NCBI GenBank assembly: GCA_028724585.1
Contig: JAQYCQ010000006.1
Coordinates: 1-35,406, forward strand
Reading direction: 5' to 3'
Origin: Bacillota bacterium
GTDB lineage: Bacteria; Bacillota; Clostridia; Peptostreptococcales; Anaerovoracaceae
DNA: 35,406 nucleotides
Under the pieces are notes generated by a model. That model was not told where the DNA came from and did not search any database. It saw nothing but the letters and a program-made list of their open reading frames with translations. The translations under genes and the position numbers were made by a program. Below, one piece after another: positions 15,605-22,815 of this stretch; position 1 is the stretch's first letter; each line of letters begins with the position of its first letter.

Positions 15605-16576
15605 TTACTTATCATTCTTATCTTTTTTGTCTTTCTTTTTCTTTCCGCCAGTCTTCTTATCTTCTTTCTTATCCTTTTTGTCTTTATCTTTGTCCTTTTT
15701 CTCTTCTTTATCTATCCCAAGCTCGGCTTCCAGGGCCTTTTTTATCTCGCCGAACCTTTCCATACGGTCTTCAGTGACCTCAGGATAATGCGGATCCATA
15801 TCTTTCAATGTATCGAGGATGATCTCGCTCACGACATAGCGCATGTACCATTTATGGTCAGCCGGAACGACGAACCACGGGGCGTTTTTATTCGATGTTT
15901 CGTTTATGGCGTCCTCAAAGGCTTCCTGATAGCTGTCCCAGTATTTCCTTTCTTCGTAATCGGCAGCGGAGAACTTCCAGTGCTTCTCCGGCTCCTCTAT
16001 GCGGTCGAGAAATCTCTTTGTCTGTTCTTCCTTGGAGACATTGAGGAATATCTTCACCACTCGCACGTTATTGTGCCACAGGTACTTCTCGAAATTCCTG
16101 ATGTCCTCGTAGCGGTGCTCCATTATCTTGTCGAGGCTGATCCTCCTGGCGTTGGCCTGGTCCTTCCAGAGCTCCTTAACTTTATATATAAGCACTTCTT
16201 CGTAATGAGAGCGGTTGAAGATAGCGATCTCGCCCTTAGCCGGGATCTCCCTTTCTATACGCCAGAGATAGTCATGTGCCAGATCCTGTGACGAAGGACT
16301 CTTGAAAGCAGCCTCGTGGACCCCGTGAGGCGACAGGCACTGGAGAACAGCCTTTATAGTGCCGTCCTTTCCGGCAGCGTCCATTGCCTGGAAGAGGAAG
16401 ATGACACCTTCGCGCTTCTCGGCGTAGAGCTTCTGCTGAAACTCGTCTATCTCGACGTTGTTCCGTTCGAGCAGATATTCGGCCTCCTCGCGATCCTTTA
16501 CCAGCTCTGTCTCGTCCGTCGAGACCTTCTTTATATCGAATTTTTTCGTTCCGTCGTAACGGTAATTTTCAAACAT
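15605..16576 (-). CDS. Polyphosphate kinase 2 (PPK2) family phosphotransferase
   Basis: A 323-residue cytoplasmic P-loop kinase that moves phosphate between polyphosphate and a nucleotide. Walker A is in FLFQAMDAAGKDGTIKAV (about residues 62-79); the lid/Walker B region has IFNRSHYEEVL. The overall pattern resembles the PPK2 group that phosphorylates AMP or ADP from polyphosphate. A striking feature is a C-terminal tail of about 35 residues made almost only of Lys, Asp and Glu (from KEEKKDKDKDKK onward), which could bind polyphosphate or be lysine-polyphosphorylated. AAAGGAGC sits before the ATG. It is divergent from the YbjQ gene with a shared symmetric promoter region. Nucleotide specificity cannot be read reliably. 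Confidence 0.9.
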   Translation of the reverse strand: MFENYRYDGTKKFDIKKVSTDETELVKDREEAEYLLERNNVEIDEFQQKLYAEKREGVIFLFQAMDAAGKDGTIKAVLQCLSPHGVHEAAFKSPSSQDLAHDYLWRIEREIPAKGEIAIFNRSHYEEVLIYKVKELWKDQANARRISLDKIMEHRYEDIRNFEKYLWHNNVRVVKIFLNVSKEEQTKRFLDRIEEPEKHWKFSAADYEERKYWDSYQEAFEDAINETSNKNAPWFVVPADHKWYMRYVVSEIILDTLKDMDPHYPEVTEDRMERFGEIKKALEAELGIDKEEKKDKDKDKKDKKEDKKTGGKKKKDKKDKNDK

Positions 16577-16641
16577 TTCGTGCTCCTTTGGTCGTAAATA
16601 TTAAGCCCGGGCATCGTGCCGCGCGCGTATCACATCTAAAG

Positions 16642-16676
16642 TATAACACTATAGTGTAAAGATCATGTGTTATAAT
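16642..16676. promoter_or_regulatory. Symmetric divergent promoter of PPK2 and YbjQ genes
   Basis: TATAACAC (16642-16649) and GTGTTATA (16667-16674) are inverted, giving TGT-TATA extended -10 elements on both strands (plus: TATAAT 16671-16676). A perfect 12-bp palindrome, ACACTATAGTGT, is at 16646-16657 between them and is a candidate operator. Confidence 0.6.
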
Positions 16677-16711
16677 CAGTCGTATGATAAGCAGATATCA
16701 GACAGCATAAC

Positions 16712-16744
16712 GACGGCTCCGCCGACAGGGTCAGCAGAGCTGAC
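16712..16744. repeat. Tandem pair of GNA-type triloop hairpins in the YbjQ 5' leader
   Basis: GACGGC-TCC-GCCGAC (16712-16726), spacer AGG, GTCAGC-AGA-GCTGAC (16730-16744). Same layout as 8653-8685; the second hairpin has AGA instead of GGA. Confidence 0.8.
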
Positions 16745-16760
16745 GGGAAAGGAACTTAAT

Positions 16761-17081
16761 ATGGTAATAACCACAACACCTACTATAGAAGGAAAGCATA
16801 TACTGGAATACAGGGGCATAGTGTTCGGCGAGGTAGTATCCGGCGTTAATTTCGTCAGGGACTTCGCGGCGAGCCTCAGCAATATCTTCGGCGGCCGCTC
16901 CGGATCATATGAAGACGAGCTTGTCAAAGCCCGCCAGAACGCTCTTGCGGAAATGGAACAGAGAGCCTACAGCATAGGCGCCAATGGCATAGTAGGTGTC
17001 GATATAGACTACGAGGTGCTCGGCCAGGATAACGGCATGCTCATGGTAACGGTAAGCGGAACCGCTGTAGTCACTGATTGA
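16761..17081 (+). CDS. YbjQ (DUF74) family protein
   Basis: A 106-residue cytoplasmic protein of the YbjQ/putative heavy-metal-binding family: [25 protein letters not shown] at the N-terminus, [31 protein letters not shown] in the middle. The family forms pentameric rings; its function is unknown. The frame is open from 16665, but that extension would translate the triloop repeat pair. ATG 16761 has AAAGGAA about 8 nt upstream and matches the family start, so it is chosen. It is followed 16 nt later by the glycosylase gene, probably co-transcribed. Confidence 0.9.
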   Translation: MVITTTPTIEGKHILEYRGIVFGEVVSGVNFVRDFAASLSNIFGGRSGSYEDELVKARQNALAEMEQRAYSIGANGIVGVDIDYEVLGQDNGMLMVTVSGTAVVTD

Positions 17082-17097
17082 TCGCGGCGCAGGCACA

Positions 17098-17613
17098 ATG
17101 AGCGAGAGTGAATTTCATACACACGGCTTCGGCCCCGTATACGACGAAAACAGCCGGGTGCTGATACTCGGGAGCTTTCCTTCGGTAAGATCAAGGGAGG
17201 TCAGCTTCTATTACGGCCATCCCCGCAACAGGTTCTGGCCGCTGATCGCCAGGCTCACAGGAGAAGCGGTGCCGGAGACCATAAAAGAAAAGAAGGAGCT
17301 GCTTCTTGTCCACCGGATCGCCCTGTGGGACTCCATAGAAAGCTGCCGTATCACAGGATCCAGCGACACTTCAATAAAAGACGTGACTCCTGTAGATATC
17401 AAAGTCATAACAGATGCAGCGGATATAAAGATCATAGCCTGCAACGGAGCAGCTTCAAAAAGGTATTACGATAAATACCTGAAAAAGGTGACCGGACTCG
17501 AAGCCGTTAAGCTTCCTTCGACCAGCCCCGCCAATGCAGCATGGTCCATCGACAGGCTGTTCAGCGAATGGGAGGGCGCCCTCGGCGGGTATATAAACCT
17601 GAGCATTGGATAA
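17098..17613 (+). CDS. Hypoxanthine (deoxyinosine)-DNA glycosylase, uracil-DNA-glycosylase superfamily
   Basis: A 171-residue base-excision enzyme. Residues near the N-terminus read HGFGPVYDENSRVLILGSFPS, the first active-site motif with GSFPS in place of the GxDPY of classical UDG. FYYGHPRNRFWPL forms the base-recognition loop, and LPSTSPANAAWS is the DNA-intercalation motif. These match the DNA-deoxyinosine glycosylase group (family 6). It would remove hypoxanthine from deaminated adenine. Length is normal. It starts 16 nt after the YbjQ gene; no strong Shine-Dalgarno is visible (GGCGCAGG), so coupling is possible. Confidence 0.9.
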   Translation: MSESEFHTHGFGPVYDENSRVLILGSFPSVRSREVSFYYGHPRNRFWPLIARLTGEAVPETIKEKKELLLVHRIALWDSIESCRITGSSDTSIKDVTPVDIKVITDAADIKIIACNGAASKRYYDKYLKKVTGLEAVKLPSTSPANAAWSIDRLFSEWEGALGGYINLSIG

Positions 17614-17696
17614 AATCCCCGACCCTGGCGGCAGCGTCGCTGTATCCGCTGGACTGCAAAAAACAACTGTATTGGGAGAAAAAGAGGTAAATATCA

Positions 17697-18194
17697 ATGG
17701 ATGAAAAGCTTTTGGACAGGCTCGCTGCCGAGATGATAAAGTTCGACGAGGGCGACCCTAAGAGGATTCAGCATTTCATAAAGGTGCACAGCTTCGCGCG
17801 CCTCATCGGCAGGGAAGAGGGACTAGATGACAGAACCCAGTCCATCCTTGAAGCCGCGGCATATGTACACGACATCGGCATAATTCCGGCAGAGAAGAAA
17901 TATGGCAGAAATGACGGCAAGATACAGGAAAAAGAAGGCCCGGAGCACGCCAGGGCACTTCTCGAAAAGCTCGGATTTGACAGCGATGCCGTGGACAGGA
18001 TAACTTATCTTGTAGGCAGGCACCACACATATACCGATATCGACGGAGCCGACTGCCAGATACTCATAGAAGCTGACTTCCTTGTAAATCTCTACGAGGA
18101 CGGCATCGACGGATCCGGTGTGCGCGGAGCGCTCGAAAAGATATTCAGGACGGATACAGGGCGCAGGCTGTGCATGGAAATGTTCGGCCTTTAG
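17697..18194 (+). CDS. HD-domain phosphohydrolase
   Basis: A 165-residue cytoplasmic HD-superfamily protein, probably a metal-dependent phosphohydrolase. The motif order is visible: RIQHFIKVHSFARLI (first His), AAAYVHDIG (the HD pair), EHARALLEKLG (His), GRHHTYTDIDGADCQILIEADFL (last His and Asp). There are no extra domains. AAAGAGG precedes ATG 17697. It is 83 nt after the glycosylase gene in the same direction. The substrate is not evident; similar small HD proteins act on nucleotides. Confidence 0.87.
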   Translation: MDEKLLDRLAAEMIKFDEGDPKRIQHFIKVHSFARLIGREEGLDDRTQSILEAAAYVHDIGIIPAEKKYGRNDGKIQEKEGPEHARALLEKLGFDSDAVDRITYLVGRHHTYTDIDGADCQILIEADFLVNLYEDGIDGSGVRGALEKIFRTDTGRRLCMEMFGL

Positions 18195-18223
18195 AGCAGT
18201 GAAGCAAAATATATAAAAACAGC

Positions 18224-18251
18224 TTGCATTTTATAAACATAGTAATATAAT
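18224..18251 (+). promoter_or_regulatory. Promoter of the transsulfuration operon leader
   Basis: TTGCAT (18224-18229), 16-nt spacer, TATAAT (18246-18251). Transcription starts near 18258, about 316 nt ahead of the first enzyme gene. Confidence 0.75.
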
Positions 18252-18319
18252 AGGTTTATCAGTTAAAGTTCTACGGTATGTTTAAACCGGCGCTGCCAGG
18301 GCAGAGAAAGGATTCAGAT

Positions 18320-18466
18320 ATGAGAGCTCACAACACATACTCTTCATTTGATATGGCTCGCTGCTGTATGTTCTGGACTGACGCAGACTGTATCTGCTGT
18401 TTTTGTGATGCTCATAATCTGAATGCCGCACATGCGCCGTATCATAAAAAGGGATCTTTCCGATAA
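18320..18466 (+). CDS. Cysteine-rich leader peptide (48 residues)
   Basis: A small ORF with a good ribosome binding site: AAAGGA (18307-18312), 7 nt, ATG 18320. It encodes six Cys within residues 15-29 (RCCMFWTDADCICCFC), then a His-rich stretch and a basic end. It resembles nothing I know as a folded protein. It lies between a clear promoter and an intrinsic terminator, upstream of the cystathionine-type and cysteine-synthase-like genes. That is the layout of an amino-acid leader peptide whose translation reports charged tRNA-Cys. A hairpin GCAGA/TCTGC (18383-18397) overlaps the Cys codon cluster. Alternatively it could be a small metal-binding (CxCCxC) protein. The ORF and signals are seen; the attenuation function is inferred. 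Confidence 0.65.
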   Translation: MRAHNTYSSFDMARCCMFWTDADCICCFCDAHNLNAAHAPYHKKGSFR

Positions 18467-18491
18467 AAAGTTCCAGAGAGAAGATACATAT

Positions 18492-18521
18492 AACGCTCAT
18501 GCGCAGGCATGGGCGTTTTTT
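18492..18521 (+). terminator. Leader terminator (putative attenuator) before the transsulfuration genes
   Basis: ACGCTCATGC and GCATGGGCGT pair with one wobble around a short loop, followed by TTTTTTAT. It lies 26 nt after the leader stop codon and about 55 nt before the first enzyme gene. An upstream segment, CGCACATGC (about 18427-18435), could pair with the 3' arm, giving an alternative fold. Confidence 0.75.
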
Positions 18522-18573
18522 ATAGCAGTATAAACATACTATTTAAGTAGGTTATTGAAAAGGAAAAGTCATC

Positions 18574-19758
18574 ATGAAAGAATTCAAGTTCAAGCAAGAA
18601 GGTACATCGATAGAAACTAAAGTCATCCACGGCGGTGCAGGCGGCATCGATACTGTTACCGGCGCTGTAAACGTTCCTATCTACCAGACATCCACATACA
18701 GGCAGTATGCCTTGGGAGACAACACTGGCTGGGAATATTCACGCACAGGCAATCCTACCAGACTCGCGCTCGAGCAGCTGACCGCCGATCTGGAAAGCGG
18801 TAAACACGGTTACGCTTTCGGTTCAGGCATGGCTGCGATAACGGCAGTATACAGTCTCTTCAGGACAGGGGACAAGATACTGACTTCCAGCAACGTATAC
18901 GGCGGAACCTTCAGAGTCCTCGACAAGGTTTTCGACCACTTCGGCATAACCTATCAGATGGTAGACACATCCGATCTCGAGGCAGTCAAAGCTGCCATCA
19001 CCCCGGACGTAAAAGCCATCCACATAGAAAGCCCTGCCAACCCTCTGCTCACTATCACCGATATCAGGAAGATAGCTGAGATCGCGAAAGAAAAGGGCAT
19101 CCTCACTATAGTTGATAACACATTCATGACCCCTTATCTTCAGAGACCGCTCGAGCTGGGAGCAGACATTGTCGTACACAGCGCGACCAAATACCTGAAC
19201 GGCCACTGCGATGTAGTAGCAGGCCTGGTCGCTCTTAATGACGACGATCTGGCTGAACAGATCGCATTCATCCAGAACTCGACAGGCGGAGTGCTCGGAC
19301 CTTTCGATTCATTCCTTCTTCTTCGCGGTATGAAGACTCTTTCAGTAAGGCTTGACCGCCAGGTTGAAAACGCTGAAAAGATCGCGGCTTATCTTGAAAA
19401 ACTAGATGATATAAAGAAGATCTACTATCCTGGACTCAAGACAGATCCCGGCTATGAGATCAATCGATCACAGGCTAAGAACGGCGGCGCTATGATGTCA
19501 TTCGAACTTACAGAAGACCACGACATCAGAAAATTCTTCGAAAGCCTCAGAGTCATAGCTCTCGCTGAAAGCCTCGGCGGAGTAGAATCTCTCGCTTGCC
19601 ATCCTGCCAGCATGACTCATGCTTCTATTCCTTACGAGATCAGGCAGGAGGTAGGCATCACAGACGGCCTCATCCGTTTCTCACCAGGAATCGAAAGCGC
19701 GGACGACCTGATAGAAGACCTCGACCAGGCTATAAAAGCGTCGAGGATCAGCAAGTAA
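18574..19758 (+). CDS. Transsulfuration PLP enzyme (cystathionine gamma-lyase/synthase family, MccB/MetB-like)
   Basis: A 394-residue Cys/Met-metabolism PLP enzyme. The signature includes QTSTYRQ (39-45), YSRTGNPTR (55-63), the phosphate-binding FGSGMAAI (82-89), D181 in DNTF that contacts the pyridine nitrogen, and the PLP lysine K206 in SATKYLNGH. The C-terminal LAESLGGVESLACHPASMTHASIP is typical of cystathionine gamma-lyase and synthase. Together with the CBS/CysK-like gene 58 nt downstream it resembles the Bacillus mccA-mccB reverse transsulfuration pair (homocysteine to cysteine). AAAAGGAAAAG precedes ATG 18574. Regulation by the Cys-rich leader attenuator is inferred. Lyase versus synthase activity cannot be fixed by sequence inspection. 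Confidence 0.9.
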   Translation: MKEFKFKQEGTSIETKVIHGGAGGIDTVTGAVNVPIYQTSTYRQYALGDNTGWEYSRTGNPTRLALEQLTADLESGKHGYAFGSGMAAITAVYSLFRTGDKILTSSNVYGGTFRVLDKVFDHFGITYQMVDTSDLEAVKAAITPDVKAIHIESPANPLLTITDIRKIAEIAKEKGILTIVDNTFMTPYLQRPLELGADIVVHSATKYLNGHCDVVAGLVALNDDDLAEQIAFIQNSTGGVLGPFDSFLLLRGMKTLSVRLDRQVENAEKIAAYLEKLDDIKKIYYPGLKTDPGYEINRSQAKNGGAMMSFELTEDHDIRKFFESLRVIALAESLGGVESLACHPASMTHASIPYEIRQEVGITDGLIRFSPGIESADDLIEDLDQAIKASRISK

Positions 19759-19815
19759 CCAAAATCAGAGCCTATGCGGCCGAAAGGCAGCTCTGCAACA
19801 CTGGGGGTAAATAAA

Positions 19816-20724
19816 ATGAAATATTACGCATCTATGCATGACCTTATAGGAAATACACCTATCGTTAAACTCAGCAGCCTCGGACTGCCGGAAACCCTGA
19901 ACGTCTTCGCCAAGCTGGAGCTCTACAATCCCAGCGGCAGCGTCAAAGACCGTACCGGCTGGTACATGGTAAAGGATGCTGAAGAAAAGGGACTTCTTCA
20001 CGAGTGAAGCACAATACTCGAAGCCACAGCCGGCAATACCGGCCTGGGGATAGCCTTCGCGGCTCTCGGTAAAGGCTATCGTGTCGTATTCGCTGTCCCT
20101 GAGAAATTCTCAGTGGAAAAGCAGGCGCTCATGAAAGCTCTGGGGGCTGAGATAGTCCATACACCATCCGAAGAAGGAATGCAGGGAGCGGTAAGGAAAA
20201 TGGAAGAACTCAGGGAACAGATCCCTGATTCGGTTTCCCTCGGCCAGTTCTCGAACCCTTCGAACCCTCAGGCTCACTACGAGACTACAGGTCCTGAGAT
20301 ATGGCGCGACCTGGACGGTCAGATAGACTACGTCGTGGCAGGCGCCGGCAGCGGCGGTACATATTCCGGTGTATTAAAATACCTCAAGGAACAGAATCCT
20401 GATATAAAGGGGATACTCGCCGACCCGTTCGGCTCTACCATGGGCGGAGGCACTCACCATGAATATAAGATCGAAGGGATAGGAAACGATTTCATCGCTG
20501 ACACCATGGACATGAACCTGGTGGACGAAGTCATCAAGATCAACGACGACGAAGCCTTCGAGGCGTCTCGTCTCCTTGCGTCAAAGGAGGGCATAATCTC
20601 AGGATCATCATCCGGAGCAGCTGTGGCAGCGGTAAGAAAGCTGGCGGAAAAAGTAAAGACAGGCAATATCGTGACCATTCTCCCTGACAGGGGAGACCGG
20701 TATTTCTCAACAGGCCTTTTCTGA
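19816..20724 (+). pseudogene. Cysteine synthase/cystathionine beta-synthase family gene with an in-frame TGA
   Basis: The frame from ATG 19816 (GGGGG 9 nt upstream) encodes a 302-residue PLP enzyme of the CysK/MccA type, except that codon 64 is TGA (20005-20007). Before it: IGNTPIVKL (11-19) and the PLP lysine K44 in NPSGSVKDRTGW. After it, in the same frame: STILEATAGNTGLGIAFAALG, GAGSGGTYSGVL and the C-terminal SGSSSGAAVAAV. Homologues have Gly or Pro-Gly at this place, so GGA to TGA is the simplest cause. UGA is a normal stop elsewhere here. Readthrough, restart at an internal codon or a sequencing error are the alternatives. With the stop, both fragments lack essential parts of the active site. 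Confidence 0.85.
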
Positions 20725-20741
20725 TAACCTATTTTACATAC

Positions 20742-20756
20742 GCGGGCTCCGCCCGC
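20742..20756 (-). repeat. GNA-triloop hairpin
   Basis: GCGGGC-TCC-GCCCGC (loop GGA on the minus strand), located just after the CysK-like gene and before the shared terminator. Confidence 0.85.
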
Positions 20757-20762
20757 AGAAAA

Positions 20763-20799
20763 GCAGAAAAGCCGGACCGCCATGGCCCGGCTTTTCTGC
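20763..20799. terminator. Bidirectional terminator between the CysK-like and pirin genes
   Basis: GCAGAAAAGCCGG (20763-20775) and CCGGCTTTTCTGC (20787-20799) form a perfect 13-bp stem with an 11-nt loop. Confidence 0.85.
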
Positions 20800-20834
20800 G
20801 CCTTATTTATGGTTGAAAAAGACGATACTGATCT

Positions 20835-21665
20835 CTATTTCTTCGTTTTGAAGAAAGTGCCTTTTTCGAGCTCTCTGTAAGCTGTCTCTATATCGCGCTC
20901 ACTTGTCATGATGACAGTATTTCCCCATACTACGCGTTCTCCTGTCTCCACTGAGCTGAGCACCAGGATATCAGAGTCTGTATCAGCGCTTATTTCTATA
21001 GAATCTCCCTGAGAAAGCTTAACTGCTGAGCGCTCGTCTACAGGGGTACCGCCGATTTTTACGTTTCCGCTCATGCTGAATACCATGACTGAAGCGTAAT
21101 CAGGAGTAGGGATGCTGACAGATGCTCCTGCCTTGATCGATATGTCATACATGTCCAGAGGCTGGTGCTTTCCCATATATCCATTATGATCCTCGTATCT
21201 TCCAGCCAGCAGTCTCAGCGATCCGCCCTCAAGCGCTATTTCTTCAATATCATCGTTCTTAATGATATGGTAATCCGCGTCATCCATCTTTTCATCGTTC
21301 ATGACATTGAGCCAGATCTGTACGCCGACCAGATGCTCTACAGGAAGGAAAGCTTCTGTATGGAGAATACCGGAGCAGGCGGTCATCCACTGTACTTCTC
21401 CTGATTCCACAGTCGTATCGTTCCCCAGATTATCTCTATGGCGCATGGTGCCGTTTTTTACATACGTGATGAGCTCCATTCCTCTGGCAGGCACTCCCGG
21501 AAAGCCCGCCTGATATTCGGCAGGATCCGTACTGTCATAGCTGTCGAGCAGCAGGAAAGGATCAAAATCCTTAGTGGTATTAAGCCCCAGAACTCTTGAA
21601 AGCCTGACGCCAGCACCGTCCATAGTATGGAAACCATTTACTTTTGTTATTACGTCTCTTTTCAA
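20835..21665 (-). CDS. Pirin family cupin protein lacking two metal ligands
   Basis: A 276-residue two-domain cupin. The N-terminal cupin shows RGMELITYVKNGTMRHRDNLGN and GEVQWMTACSGILHTE, and the C-terminal domain ends with VWGNTVIMTS. Pirins bind iron through an HPH pair and a later H-x-E. Here H102 and E104 are present, but the HPH position reads V58-P59-A60, so both first ligands are lost. Quercetinase or iron-sensor activity is therefore doubtful; a protein-binding role is possible. AAAAGAG-like purines precede the ATG on the minus strand (cccgttgaaaag). It is convergent with the transsulfuration operon and appears monocistronic. Confidence 0.9.
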   Translation of the reverse strand: MKRDVITKVNGFHTMDGAGVRLSRVLGLNTTKDFDPFLLLDSYDSTDPAEYQAGFPGVPARGMELITYVKNGTMRHRDNLGNDTTVESGEVQWMTACSGILHTEAFLPVEHLVGVQIWLNVMNDEKMDDADYHIIKNDDIEEIALEGGSLRLLAGRYEDHNGYMGKHQPLDMYDISIKAGASVSIPTPDYASVMVFSMSGNVKIGGTPVDERSAVKLSQGDSIEISADTDSDILVLSSVETGERVVWGNTVIMTSERDIETAYRELEKGTFFKTKK

Positions 21666-21907
21666 CGGGACAGTTCCTTTCGTTAATTATTTATCATCGG
21701 TAAATGTCCCGGCAAAGCATATCGCCGGAAACTATTATTTGCAATGACAAGCATATCACAGAACCACAATAAGTTCAACGGTTCAATGGCGCAGGGGATC
21801 TCAGCAGCTTAAAGGACCGGCATCGCGCACGCGCCTGATACTTCCAGCGTATACATACCTGACAAACGTATACATAATGAATTCAGCAATTTTTTCACAA
21901 AAAATGT
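21666..21907. other. Intergenic region upstream of pirin
   Basis: No gene is seen. It carries the pirin upstream region, AT-rich stretches and a small GCGC-rich palindromic patch near 21825-21835. Confidence 0.4.
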
Positions 21908-21935
21908 TTGCAAAAAAGTGCAAGCATGCTATAAT
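21908..21935 (+). promoter_or_regulatory. Strong promoter of the ORF-poor transcription unit
   Basis: TTGCAA (21908-21913), 16-nt spacer, TATAAT (21930-21935) with TG at -14/-15 (TG-C-TATAAT). Start near 21942. Confidence 0.75.
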
Positions 21936-21950
21936 GAAGATGAAAAAAGG

Positions 21951-22025
21951 ATTACCGAAAAGGTTCCGGGAAATCAAAAGGTCTTGATAGATTAAGTGAA
22001 GAGATTTCGGATAACGGTCGGTAAT
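21951..22025 (+). ncRNA. Structured 5' leader with alternative stems
   Basis: ATTACCG (21951-21957) pairs with CGGTAAT (22019-22025), and CCGAAA (21955-21960) pairs with TTTCGG (22005-22010). The two stems share CCG, so they are partly exclusive. It lies immediately after the promoter. I do not recognise a known riboswitch. Confidence 0.35.
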
Positions 22026-22063
22026 TCAGTTAAAAGTCAAGGATGCGAAGGGAGGAGATTCCA

Positions 22064-22240
22064 ATGGGTAATTATGATGAGACCGATGTGTTTTTCGGCA
22101 GCGCCGGATACATTGTTTTATCAGGCGCGGATAAAAATTCAATAAATGGATCTCTTTCAAGAGCTTTTTCTGGAAATATCAGAACCTGGATCATGCAGAG
22201 CGAATCAGATAAACATATCGCCCGCAGATTTAATATCTAA
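22064..22240 (+). CDS. Hypothetical small protein (58 residues)
   Basis: ATG 22064 is preceded by GGAGGAG (22051-22057) at 6 nt, an excellent ribosome binding site. The predicted product begins MGNYDETDVFFGSAGYIVLSG and ends HIARRFNI; it has no signal peptide or membrane segment and is unlike any family I recognise. It is the first ORF of the transcription unit starting near 21942. Codon use is more AT-rich than in neighbouring genes, hinting at acquisition. It could be an intact small protein or the start of a decayed gene. Confidence 0.4.
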   Translation: MGNYDETDVFFGSAGYIVLSGADKNSINGSLSRAFSGNIRTWIMQSESDKHIARRFNI

Positions 22241-22343
22241 TCAGGCAAGATGCTTCCGAAGTACAGGTAAGTACTTGAAACCTCCGGTTGAGTAATGTGG
22301 AGATATTCAAAAAAGCATTTTTCCGGAAGGCATATGAGCGAGG

Positions 22344-22815
22344 ATGTTTCAGAATACTGATATCCATCTTGGATATGATGACATTTCATATACAATATGG
22401 AATGTCGAACATGGATCTGAAATATATTATCTGTCCCAGCTGAATGAATTCAGATTCTTATTTCAGGACAGAAAGCAAAGGTTAAGAGATCTTATATCAG
22501 AAAACAGAAATGTTTTCGTTGATCATATAAGTTTATTGAATTCTAATCAAGCCGTAAAGCAGCGGCTCTTATCTAAAGGCTTTAAACACCGACAGTAAAG
22601 TCGAAACGAGCCGTATCAGAATGATCAGACGAGCAGAAGAAAGATTAGCATATCTTCCGATGGTTTTAGAAAAAAAGAAAGGCGCAGCACTACTTGGCGG
22701 CGATTCTGCCAGATATCTGATATTCAATTCCTGTATCTGGAGCAGCGGAACGGAAAATTTCCGAAAGCTGTTCGTGAATGTAGAAAACATCATAATCGAT
22801 CAGGATAAGATCTGA
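22344..22815 (+). pseudogene. Possible broken gene, two overlapping reading frames
   Basis: Frame one, ATG 22344 to TAA at 22598, gives 84 residues with a charged helical look (LNEFRFLFQDRKQRLRDLISENRN). Around 22560 a second frame becomes open and protein-like (SKVETSRIRMIRRAEERLAYLPMV, then GGDSARYLIFNSCIWSSGTENFRKL) and runs to 22815. Joining them near 22555-22575 by a one-base shift gives a smooth continuation (…AVKQRLL / KALNTDSKVE…), so a frameshifted gene of about 155 codons is a fair guess. I do not recognise the family. Base composition is AT-richer than flanking genes. Confidence 0.35.

Noticed and set aside
15539-16291. 250-codon plus-strand frame opposite PPK2
   Set aside because: It is the antisense of a clear PPK2 gene; its hydrophobic start is the complement of the Lys-rich tail.
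16665-16760. N-terminal extension of the YbjQ protein
   Set aside because: It would encode the triloop repeat pair and start inside the -10 region; ATG 16761 has a proper ribosome site.
20005-20060. Selenocysteine insertion at the in-frame TGA of the CysK-like gene
   Set aside because: A GCCGG-CAATA-CCGGC hairpin follows at a plausible distance, but it is simply the codons for the conserved AGNTGLG motif, and homologues have Gly, not Cys, at the TGA position.
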